From Balamuthia mandrillaris (lineage: Eukaryota; Discosea; Longamoebia; Balamuthiidae): 64,000 nucleotides of DNA. Position numbers and translations under genes: made by a program. Where the stretch lies: assembly GCA_031835245.1 (NCBI GenBank), contig JAVKOQ010000138.1:77866-141865 (forward strand), in the 5' to 3' direction. The notes beneath the pieces were generated by a model. It made no database searches. It saw only the letters and a list, made by a program, of their open reading frames with translations, and had not been told where the DNA came from. Shown one piece after another: positions 54,457 through 64,000 of the stretch; positions within the stretch are counted from its first letter, which is position 1; the number at the start of each line of letters is the position of its first letter.

Positions 54457-54874
54457 TTTTTGGTTTTCTTTTTGATTTAATCTCTTTTTTTCTTTTTTCT
54501 TTTTTCTTTTCTGAAATTATTTTTTCTAGAAATATATTTCGAAAATTTTACCAAAAAGGGGGAAAAATTTTGAACAATTTTTTCTGAAGTAACAAGTAAA
54601 CGGAAGGAGCAAGAAGGCGCGGACGCCGGTTCTGGGAGTAGACAAATGTATCACAGAATGGGGTCCTTGCCGTTTATTCATCTAAGCGACTCGTGACGTC
54701 TCGAGCTTTGGGGGAGGCGACTTGTAGTAACGAAAGAGAAGAGGAGAGAGAAGCAGGTAGCCGTGGTGTGGGGCTCTTCTTATCTTTTCTTTTGTTCCCC
54801 TCTCCTCCACTCTTTCTTCTTCTTTTTTTTTTTGTTGGTTCTTCTTCAACCACAAAAAAAAAACAAAACAAAAA
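54457..54874. promoter_or_regulatory. Divergent promoter, USP / P450
   Basis: 418 bases, T-rich near the USP start with TTTTTTC repeats. Positions 54590-54760 are mixed sequence with no motif I recognise, followed by an A-rich leader before the P450 ATG. Confidence 0.4.
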
Positions 54875-55027
54875 ATGAACCTCTGGGTTACCTTCCTTCT
54901 CGTCAGCCTCGTCGGCATTCTTCTTGGCGAACTTTTCAAAGTATAATCTCTCTTCTTCTTCTTCTTGTCCTCCTTCTTCTCCTACTCCTTTTCCCATTTC
55001 ATCTCTAATCTCTTCATTTCCCACTCT

Positions 55028-55066
<39 letters not shown>

Positions 55067-55455
55067 GTTACTTTCAGTACTACGTTTTACGCCGCAACAA
55101 AAGGCTGTGCCACATAGGAGACCCCAGCAAGACGCTGCCCGGCCCGCTGGACCACTACCTCACCCCCTGGGAGCTGCTGAAGCACATCGTGGTCTGGCAC
55201 TTTAGCCTCCTCCTGGACATTCATGGCACGTGGAGCTGGGTGGTGCGCCGCTTTGGCGGCATTTGCTGCGTCTACATCCTGCATGAGCCGGTGGTGGTGG
55301 TCAGCGACCCGGCCCTCGTCAAGCAGGTCATGGTGCGCGACTGGAAGATCTTTGGCAGGCCTGTTGAGTTTTTTGACCATCTGACGCTTGTATTTATTCC
55401 TCCCTGTTCTTCTTCGTTCTTCGTTCTTATTCTTCTTCCGTTCACTTCTTAGTTC

Positions 55456-55497
<42 letters not shown>

Positions 55498-56767
55498 TTC
55501 CTCCTCCCTTCATTCCTCCTCCTCCTCCTCTCTTCTCCTTTCCTTCTCCTTGTTCTCCTCTCTCCTTCCTTCTCCTTCTCCTTCTCCTTCTCCTTCTCCT
55601 TCTCCTTCTCCCTCCTTCTCCTTCTCCTTCCTCTGCTTCGTTCTTTATTCTTATTTCTAACTGTCATTATTCTTTGTTTTATACTTGATCTTCTTCTACT
55701 ATTTCTTTTTTTCGTTTGTGAAGATGGGGCCAGCAGTGAAAGGCTCTCTTCCAAGAGCAGAAGGAGATGAATGGACAACGCTACACCGCATCATGTACAA
55801 AGGCTTCAAGTACAAGTTCATCGCTCAAATGATCCCCACCATCTCCACTCTCGTTCAAGGCTTGATCGACCTTTGGACTGAAAAGATAAACGAACAAAAG
55901 AAAAAGACTAAGAATGGAGGAACGGTGGTTCAGTGCAACAGCACGATCGGTCTTCTCACTCTTGATGTAATAGGCAAAGTAGCTTTTGGCTTTGACTTCA
56001 ACGCCCTTCAGGGAAGTGGACTCGTTACGCATGCTATTCGCTTCATGTCTGAGATCACCAACCCGTTTGCCTACATTCCCTATTGGCACTTGCTTCCGAC
56101 TCCTGTACTTATCTCATCTGTTTCTTCTGTGCTTCTGTGCTTCTGTGCTTCTTTCTATCCTCTTATGTTCGGTTTTTACTAAGCAACAAAAACAAACAAG
56201 GGAAATCGCAGCATGATTGAAGCAATGAGAGTGTTGCAAGGAAGAGCTAGGGCAGTGTTGACTGAGCGGAAAGAGCTGATGCGCAAAGCGGAGGAAGGTG
56301 ATGAGGAGGCTGCTGCCTCCATTCCAGCTGACCTTTTGAGCGTTCTTCTACAAAAGGATGAGATTACTGGACAGCGACTCGACGATCATACGGTAGCATT
56401 TATATTTCACAATGTTTTTCTCATATTTTTCTCGCGAGAAAACTGATTCTCGTTTGCAACAAAGATAACTGCTAACAGCATATTTTTCATGGTGGCTGGG
56501 CACGAAAGCACCAGCACGGCCATGTCTTGGATTTGTACGCTTCTCCCTTTCTCCCCTCCTCTCTCTCTCTCCCTTGTTGACACTGAAATTCTTATTTATC
56601 TACGCGTCTTTGAATTCTTTTTGAAGTGTATTTGCTTGCCTCTCATCCGAATGAGCAAGAAAAGGCAAGAGCAGAGGTAGATGAAGTGCTGGGCTCTCTT
56701 ACCGAACAACCCACTCTTAGCGATCTCCTTCGCTTGGAATATATTGAATGCGTTTGTCTTTCTCTCG

Positions 56768-56813
<46 letters not shown>

Positions 56814-56981
56814 CTAATTCATTATAATTCAATCAAAATGAACAGGTGATAAAAGAAGGATTACGACTCTATCCTCCTGCTCCCTTCAACGTTCGCAGAG
56901 CTAGTGAAGATACTACGCTTGGTGACTATCATATTCCGAAAGATGTATTTCTCTTTTTCCCTCTTTCTCTTTCCCTTCCGT

Positions 56982-57021
<40 letters not shown>

Positions 57022-57519
57022 CTAACGAAAACAAAACAGACATTTGTATTTATGCCAGTGAGAGAGGTTCATCGTTGTGATGCATTTGAGGATCCCCATG
57101 AGTTTCGCCCCGAGCGGTTTCGCAACAAACCTCTTCCTGGTGCCTTCCTCCCTTTTAACATTGGCGTCCACAACTGCATTGGTAGCTAGCCCATCCCTCT
57201 TTTCTCTTGCTTTCTCTCTTTTTTTTCTCGTTCACTTTCCATCATTCTCCCTTTCTCTCTCATGCTCTTTCTCTTTTCTTTCTTCCTTTTCCTTCTCGCG
57301 TTCTCTGCGTTTCTCTATTCTTCTTTTTAACAACCTTTCTTCTTTGCCTTGTTAAAAAAAAAAGGACAAAGATTCGCGATGATAGAGATGCGAATGGTAT
57401 TGAGCTCCCTCCTTCGCAACTTCGTCTTTGAGCCAGTGGAAGGCTTCAAGCCACAACTCAGCATTCACTTTATGCAGCCGAAACACGACGTTCAAGTTGC
57501 CATTCGAAAGAGAACGTAA
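54875..57519 (+). CDS. Microsomal cytochrome P450
   Basis: Nine exons: 54875-54940, 55078-55389, 55724-56104, 56201-56392, 56465-56534, 56627-56751, 56846-56944, 57040-57181, 57365-57519; phases close, 513 residues, the normal size. An N-terminal helix ([18 protein letters not shown]) anchors it in the ER, followed by a basic patch and the Pro-rich hinge [11 protein letters not shown]. Helix I has [10 protein letters not shown] (about 327), helix [11 protein letters not shown] (ExxR, 385-388), then PHEFRPERF and the heme loop [14 protein letters not shown] with the thiolate Cys at about 461. It needs an NADPH-P450 reductase, not in the window. Family and substrate cannot be assigned by eye. 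Intron two contains a 38-base poly-C run. Tail-to-tail with RAD51D, only 46 bases apart. Confidence 0.95.
55457..55494 (+). repeat. Poly-C tract (38 C)
   Basis: Uninterrupted C run in intron two of the P450 gene, followed by CCT-rich and CTTCTC repeats to 55640. The opposite strand could form G-quadruplex DNA. Confidence 0.95.
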
Positions 57520-57565
57520 AAGAGAAAAAAAAAATGCGGTCATCTTCTTACTCCCATTATTTATT

Positions 57566-58363
57566 TTAGTTGTTGCAAAGACCTGACGCTGTTATTCGGA
57601 ATGAACAACTTCTTTCACACTCCTTGTTGTTTGATGAATGGGTTTCAGAAAGGAGCAGAAGAAAGAAGAGAAAGCAACGAAGAAAGACCACAGGAGAGAA
57701 CACAGAAGAAAGAAGAAAGAAGAAAGAAAAGAACGAAGAAAGAAGGACGGAAGGAATGAGAAGAAAATACCAGAATGGGAGATTTGGTTAACGTGGCCAC
57801 GCGTTCATCAAGGGAGGAGAAAGAGGCTTCGAGAAAGAGTTGGGAGTGAGGAGCATAGCGCCAACGTTCTCCCAGTGCGGGTTTTATGGCCCGTGCTTCT
57901 TGTTCGGAGCCGCTCACTGTATAGTTGGTTGTCTTGTATTGTTTTGAAGTGGTTAGCAACGAACAGCAGAGTCAGAGAGAGAGAAGAAGAGGAAGCGAGA
58001 AGAGAGAGAGAGAGAGAGTGAGAGCAAATACCAAAATGGCGAGATTGTAGTGCTGAGCCATGGCTCTAAGCTTTAATGTAATAGACTGCATCATGGAGTT
58101 CCCTTTTGTGCAACATTAACCAAGAGAAAGATAGAAGGAAAGAGAGCGAGGAAGAAGAAGGCTTAGACTCAAGAGGGGAAAAGAAGAAAAAGACGAACCA
58201 AAAGGTTGAGTTCCTAACAACGGAGACAAAACAGCGGCTAGAGAGTCGATAATTATGAGCCGCAAATTATTGGAAGAGGTTGCTCCTGGCATCGTATTTA
58301 AAGTTGGCGAAGAAGAAGAAGAAGAAGAAGAATAAGAAGAAGAAGAAGAACAAGACGCAGAAG

Positions 58364-58394
<31 letters not shown>

Positions 58395-58708
58395 GGTTGA
58401 AAATGAAGTTGGAAACGCATCAAAAGAGGATGCGGATTGTGTTCTGTCCGAGGAAGTATCTTCCAATATAGTCAGCTGTTGGTGATTAGCATCGCTTGGA
58501 GTTTGATCAAGAACTTTAAGCAGCGTGAACACATCGATGGCTTTGAAACATACAATATTTGACATTACTCTTACAAGCTCTTGTAGTTCGTTTTCTTCTT
58601 CCTCCTCCTCCTCTTCGTCCACTCGCTTGGGTTTATTCTACAATGCCAGAAAAATAAAAATGAGAGGGTGAGCAAGGAGAACGAGAGAGAGCGAGCGAGA
58701 GAGCGAGC

Positions 58709-58739
<31 letters not shown>

Positions 58740-59517
58740 AGAGAAAAAACAAGAAAAACAAGAAAAAACAAAAAGCAAGAAAGAGAAAGAGAACCACTTG
58801 GGACAAAAAAAACACAGGTAAGAGAGAGGAGGAAAACGAAACCATGGATGTTTGATAAAGCTCTTTCAACCGGTTGATAGAGAAAGAACTGGTCGTATCT
58901 ACAAAGGCGACGCCATAGCCCGCTCGTGCCGCGTGCAAGGCAGCGCAAAGGCAGAGCTGCGTCTTCCCGGCGGCCGCCCGTCCATACACCTCCATCCATT
59001 GACCCAAAGCGAGTCCTCCGCCCAACAGCTCATCCAAGCTTTACGGTTGAACATAAAACGTTTAGGACGAAGAAGAGAAGAAGAAGAGAAGAGGAGAAGA
59101 GGAGGAGGGAAGAGAAGAAGAGGAGGAGAAGCAGCGAAGGAGAGAGAGAAAAGAGAAAGCAAGTACGTAGAGCAGCCGGTCGTGAGAGTGAGGGTGGTGT
59201 TGGGGCGGTTCAAGTAGTCCATGTACATGTCGCTCGCCCGCTGAGGCACAGCGGCATAGATCTTACTCACGGTTCCTATCAAGTCTTTCAACTCCTTCAC
59301 AAACAAAACAAAACAAAAGAAAACAAATCATTTGAATAAAAACAAACAAACGAAATCGAACCAAAATCATAGAATAATTTAAAACCTCGCGATTGATGTT
59401 GGAACGATTCGCCAGATGCTGAGGATTCGACGAGAGCAACGCTTCCACCGTTCGTATGTTGAGTTTCGTGAGCTCTCTGCTCAGTTGTTTAGACATGGGC
59501 ATCGTTCGCAACGCCAT
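57566..59517 (-). CDS. RAD51D: RAD51 paralogue RAD51D
   Basis: RecA-fold ATPase of the BCDX2 paralogue complex for homologous recombination. Exons 59517-59386, 59294-59167, 59038-58843, 58637-58199, 58102-58032, 57932-57771 and 57622-57566 close in phase; 394 residues (human 328). The N domain has TVEALLSSNPQHLA. Walker A GRAAAGKT is at 106-113, FKAIDVFTLLKVLDQ matches the RAD51D-specific AFDIFQMLDVLQ block, and Walker B LRLIIIDSLAAVLSPLLG is near 282. Then MMQSITLKLRAMAQHY, TTNYTVSG, KPALGERWRYAPHS and the family ending CSFRITASG. A poly-Ser insert of about 40 residues lies before Walker B. The acceptor at 57933 is chosen because it alone gives TTNY in frame with KPALG; an apparent VANH motif upstream falls in the intron. 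Confidence 0.92.
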
Positions 59518-60020
59518 TTTCCGTTTAGTCCTTGTTCCTTTCTTTTTGCTCTCTTTTATTGCATTTTTTTCTTCGAATTTTTTCTGCCCCGAATTCTCTC
59601 CCATCCTCTCTCCTGTCCTCTCTGCTTGTTATTGCAGGGACATCGCCTCTCTCCTATCCTCTGGTAAACATCTGGGCTCTCTCAAGTCCACCTATGTAAT
59701 CTCGTGTCTTATCTCAGTTTCGGGCGAGTGTCGACAACATTAAATTTTCTAGAGATCTCATGTCCGCCCCGCTATTTTATCGCGGAGTATCATGTCCTGG
59801 CTCGCGTCCTGTCCCTTCGGGCAAATAAAATAATTGTTAATTCCGACGAGTAAAAAAATTATCCAAAACGAAAAAAACAAAAAAGAAAAAGAAAGACGCA
59901 AAAAGAAGAAAGAAGTCCGCCCCTTCCCACCCCAAACAAACTTAACAAAGAAAGCTTACCAGCTGCTTCCTTTTTTCCTCTCTCTTCTCTCCTTTTTCTT
60001 TTTTTTTCGGTTCTCCAGAA
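59518..60020. promoter_or_regulatory. Divergent promoter, RAD51D / PH-ARM gene
   Basis: About 500 bases. GTCGACAA at 59730-59737. TATTTTATCGCGGAGTATC and ctcgcgtcctgtcc near 59771-59810 are GC-rich islands in AT-rich sequence. No gene seen. Confidence 0.45.
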
Positions 60021-60236
60021 ATGAAAAAAATGGGGAAAAGCAAACGAGAAAGAAAGAGAGAAGAGAAAAAGCAGCTGCAGCAACACGCGCAAGGGATAGC
60101 CTCCTCCGACAAGCCCAACCGCTCCTACAAGCTGGGCCAGCTGTGGATCGAGAACGTCAACAAGAAGTTCAAGAGTCGCTTCTGTTTGTTGACCGATGCT
60201 GGCTTGGAATATTACGAAAAACAAGAGGTTACCTCT

Positions 60237-60272
<36 letters not shown>

Positions 60273-61031
60273 GCTCTTTCTCACTCTTGCTTGAACTTTT
60301 TTGTCCAATAAAAAGGACACAATTGAGCATAAGTTGAAAGGCGTTATTCCTCACCTAAAAGAATGCGGCATCGACGTCCGAGTGACCGACAAGCGCCAAC
60401 CCTTTTGCTTTGCTCTCTACATGCCACCGCGCGAGCCTTCTTCCGCTTCGTCTGCCTCTTTGCCTCTGCCCCTTTCTTCCTTTGCCGACAGACGTCGCTC
60501 CTCGCTCTCCTCCTCGGCGCCGACCTCCACCAGCGCTGACAACCTTCGATCGTCTCTGCTCTCTGCCTCTTCCTCCGCCTCTTCCTCCACAGCGACCGCC
60601 ATCGCCGCTGCCACTGCCGCTGTCATCGTCTCCTCTTCTCCTTCTCCTTCTTCTCTTGCTGGCGCTTCTGCCTCCGGAGCAGTCAACATTGTACACAATA
60701 TCTCAGCCTCGTCTTCTTTATCCTCAAGCCCTTCTCCCTCTTCCTCCTCTTCCTTTCAAAGTGGGGTTGCGGTTGGAAGTGGGAGTAGTTCGCCTGGTCG
60801 ACACTCCTCTTCTTCTTCGGATGTATCATGGAGATATTTGTTGGCGACAGAGACGGAACAAGAAAAGACCAATTGGGTGCAGGAGATACTGAAGCTGAGG
60901 GACCTCACTGGCATCATCGAGCTGCTCGGCCATGACAGCCTTGACTTTTATGCGGCCTTTGCTCTCGCCAACATCTCTGCTGGTCGCAATGGTTTGGCTT
61001 TTATGCTTCCTATCTGTTCTCTCAATTTGTT

Positions 61032-61075
<44 letters not shown>

Positions 61076-61567
61076 GTCTTCTCGTTCTCAGGTTCTCTGC
61101 TTCAGTCTCTTCTCATTTTTTATTTGATACTTGTTCACAAACATATCCAAACGATAACACAGTGGAGAAGAAGAGAAAGATTGTGCAACAAGGAGGACAC
61201 GTGAAGCTGCTCGCCTTCCTCTTGAACTCCACCGACCAGCAAATCAACTCGGCCATACTCTATGCCTTTTCCCAACTGGCCACCGTGGAGGAAAACAAGG
61301 ACGAGATCGCAAGGACAAACCTTCCCGCCCTTCGCACTCTCTTTTGCGACGAACAGACTCCTATCTTTGTAAAGGACTCTATTGTACCGACCTTTGCCTA
61401 CTGCTCCTCCACAATTCTTGGCAGAAAGTTTATTCGAGGGTTGCGCCTGTTGCCGATGCTTTGCCAGCAGCTCACGGAGAAGGCAGTCGCAGCTACCAGC
61501 GTCAAGTATCAGAAATATGCACTCTTGACTCTTGCTAACTGTGCTAAGAATCGTAATTATCTCGCTT

Positions 61568-61611
<44 letters not shown>

Positions 61612-64000
61612 TGTACTCACTTTTATTTCTCTTTCACTAATTCTCCTCTCTCATTCACTCATTCTCTCTTCTGTTCAATGACCCACAGGAGCATGCGCGA
61701 AGGAGATAGCTCCATATGTGCAAGAGTGCCTTCACTTTGTGGCTAACGACAAAGCGAGTAAAGAAGATGCTGACCAGCTCGCCGAGTACACGTTTCTTTT
61801 GCTGGCCAACTGCTGCTCTCACAAGCTTAGCTCTTCCACTGCTGCTTCTTCTTCTCGCCCCTCTTCCTCTTCTTCCGATGTGGCAGCGTTGCACCTTCGA
61901 CTAGCTGCTGAGATTCAGCAATACCTGTCAACTTGGTTACTCTCCGCCACTCATGCCTCTGAAAATATGAAAGCTCACATTGTACATCTTTGCTCTGTCC
62001 TGTCTTACCAAGGCATGTCTCTTCCCGCTTGTTCCTGTTCTCTTTAGTCTTCTTACTCTCTTTGACCTTCTCTTTTCTCTAACCAACAACTTATGTGCCA
62101 ATTCCTATAGAGGTGGTAAGGAAAGGAATACAGTCTGACAAAGAGGTTCATAGGTGCCTCTTTGCCAGCCTTCATTCCCAAAACCGGGATCGTGTGTACT
62201 ATGCCCTTGTTCTCCTTCATGTGCTTGTTGACGCAGAGGGTCTCCTCCCTGCCACCATTCTCTCCCCTGCTTTCCTCTGCTCTCCTCTATCTTCTTTCTT
62301 CTCAAATGCTTGTTGTTGACATGTAGATTCTCTGCAGAGTTTTGCGAGCAGCATTTCTTTGCAAAAACGAAGCCAGAAGAAGGAGCCGAAGCAGCCACTG
62401 CATCCTCTTCTTCTGTGCTCAGAACACCGCGCGAGGCGCGACGACAGCTTCCCAAATGGGAAACACTCCTCTCCTTCCTCTCCCACGAGGACCCACGCAT
62501 CCGCAGACAGGCCGTCTCCATGCTGTCCCTCCTCTGTCAGACATCCTCCACAAAGGTTTCCTCGCTGCTCTCCAGAGATCGCAACTCGCTGCATCTCGTC
62601 CTGCACCTCTTTCAACAGGCAGTCTCTCTTCACTTTATCCAAGACTTGGAGGAGCACGAAGATGCAGGCGAGGAAGAGCAAAGCTCGAGCAAAAGCAGCG
62701 GCAAAGTCAAGGAGGTCAACTTGGATGGAAGATTATCGGAGGAGAGCCTAAAGACCATGGCAGAGAGTGCTGCCAAGTCCGTGCTCTCACTCAACCTCCA
62801 AACGGCGGCGCACTGTCTTGCCATCTTTGCCATCTGCTCCTCTTCCTCGAAAGGCAGAGCGGTTCGGATGGAGATGTGCCGCAACCTGATGGACAAGCAC
62901 ATCATGCCAACTCTCTTTCTTGAGCCTGTTGTCGGAGCAACAGAACAGCCGCAAAGAAAACGACGCAGTTCACCTCAAACGGAGGCAGCAGCAACGACGA
63001 TGTTTCGGGTTGGAGAGGAAGGCCTTAGGTGGCTTCAGCAGAGGATAGAACAAAGGTTGAAGATGGGGTATACGGAAGATAGTAACGAGGGAGACTGTGC
63101 TGCGGAGGCTGATTGCGAAGAGCAGTTCTTTTGCGAGGAAGCAACGGAGGAAGAAGAGGCGGCTACGACGGACGACCGAAGGGATGAGGATCGCGATGAG
63201 CCCTCGGAAGCGGAGGAAGACGAAGAGGAAGAGGATCCTCTTTTGATGAAGAGAAAGGATGATTGGGACATGGAAGGAGAAAGAAAGAAGATGGAGGAAC
63301 TCGAAAAAGAAGAAACGAGGTTTCTTAGTGCCATTCAAATCATTGCCGCAATGTTGCGATGTACACCGTCATCTCCTTCGTCATCGTCGTCTTCATCATC
63401 ATCTCTGGAGAAAAAAGCAACATCGAGCAAGAAGAAGAAGAAGAAGAGAAAAGGTTCTTCTCCTCAGACGGAGGAAAAGGGCTCTTCTTTGATCGATGTT
63501 AGCACAGATGTGGACTCGGTGGCGACTCTTAACTCCATTCTGACTATTCTTCGCAACTGTTCTGCTCACGGTAGCTTTTGCTTTCTCTCTTCGCACTTTT
63601 CTCCTTCTCTTCTCTTACGTTTGTTAATGGTGGGACTATAAAATAGGGCATGGCAAAGTGATCATGGGGAAGTACGAACTGTTGCAGCCGCTTATTCCTA
63701 TCGTTGAGAATAGCAGTAGTCATCCTCTCTCCGTTACACTGGCAACTGAGATCATAGCCAACTGCACAGCTGAAGGTATTATCCGTACCCTCCTCTTGTT
63801 CTTCATTCTGACTTCTAACAATATGAACACATCGGGTTAATGTCAAACAGAGCTGAATAGAAGATGGCTCACGAAAGCACAGCAGCCTCCCATTGTCAAG
63901 ACATTGGTTTCTCTTCTTGCAACGAACAAAGAGAGTCCTCTAGTGCCAGAAATGGCAAAGGCTCATCTTGCGCGAGCCATCGCCAATCTCTCCACGCTTG
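60021..64000 (+). CDS. PH-domain plus armadillo-repeat protein, 3' end outside window
   Basis: Exons 60021-60227, 60316-60991, 61163-61552, 61689-62012, 62111-62239, 62338-63570, 63647-63775 and 63851 to beyond 64000; phases close, about 1,079 residues so far. A Lys-rich start leads to a PH domain: KLGQLWIENVNKKFKSRFCLL, EYYEKQEDTIEHKLKGVI, FCFALYMPP, a poly-Ser insert of 110 residues, then WRYLLATETEQEKTNWVQEI, the C-terminal PH helix. Armadillo/HEAT repeats follow: GIIELLGHDSLDFYAAFALA, KIVQQGGHVKLLAFLLNS, YALLTLANCAKN, WETLLSFLSHEDPRIRRQAV and LLPEMAKAHLARAIANLS-like sequence at the window edge. An acidic stretch lies at 63150-63240. The fourth intron (62013-62110) uses a GC donor. Probably a membrane-lipid-binding scaffold; no named orthologue recognised. 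Confidence 0.85.

Noticed and set aside
57949-57963. VANH motif in the RAD51D region, as in Walker-B-distal VTNH of RAD51D
   Set aside because: No AG acceptor precedes it, and its frame does not lead into KPALGERW. Splicing at 57933 gives TTNY in the correct frame, so the motif is intronic coincidence (it overlaps a CTAAC branch-point-like sequence).
61-64000. CRISPR arrays, tRNA genes and insertion sequences
   Set aside because: Repeats are simple microsatellites without spacers. I saw no cloverleaf with a GTTCRA loop and no transposase or terminal repeats with target duplications; a tRNAscan or RepeatMasker run would settle this.

Overview
The window is eukaryotic nuclear DNA. Almost every gene is split by short GT-AG introns of roughly 50-300 bases, most of them rich in (CT)n or T tracts, and intergenic gaps are small (usually 100-700 bases). 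The gene set points to a free-living amoebozoan, perhaps a centramoebid such as Acanthamoeba or Balamuthia: a filamin-HECT ligase of the AREL1 type, a fused FolB-FolK-FolP enzyme, an Amt transporter, a UrtA-like receptor and many Ser/Glu/Lys-rich low-complexity inserts. That assignment is inference; no rRNA or organelle marker is present. I found no tRNA, CRISPR array, transposase or integrated virus.

Layout from left to right (strand in brackets). 0-9 kb: divergent Ras-like GTPase (-), TMEM64/Tvp38-type membrane protein (+), polytopic metallophosphoesterase (-), SMC5/6 subunit NSMCE1 (+). 9-17.5 kb: unrecognised multi-exon gene (-), mitochondrial RuvC-fold nuclease candidate (+), doubtful small coiled-coil gene (-), Lys/Glu/Ser-rich protein ending in a CaaX box (+), C-CAP plus SEC-C protein (+). 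17.6-32 kb: AREL1-like filamin-HECT E3 (-), ankyrin protein (+), MATE transporter (+), SCP/FCP1-type phosphatase (-), AAAP amino-acid transporter (+). 32.5-47.5 kb: Amt ammonium transporter (+), T1/BTB-Sel1 protein (-), membrane-anchored UrtA-like protein (-), MEST-like hydrolase (+), secreted orphan (+), S-formylglutathione hydrolase (-), trifunctional folate enzyme (+). 48-64 kb: intronless SET methyltransferase (+), complexin-like protein (+), USP37-type deubiquitinase (-), cytochrome P450 (+), RAD51D (-), and a PH-armadillo protein (+) that runs off the right end.

For most multi-exon genes I joined exons by splice sites and checked that the reading phase closes at every junction. Exon coordinates in the evidence fields come from that work. 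The few junctions that do not close are stated.

Functionally the genes form no single operon-like unit. Loose themes are nitrogen handling (Amt, UrtA-like, AAAP), genome maintenance (NSMCE1, RAD51D, RuvC-fold) and ubiquitin control (AREL1-like, USP37-like). The most interesting shared signal is in the gaps: the 8-mer GTCGACAA recurs within about 40-400 bases of start codons of many genes, joined by TGA(C/T)GTCA sites and a CCAAT-NNN-AAATCAAA element.
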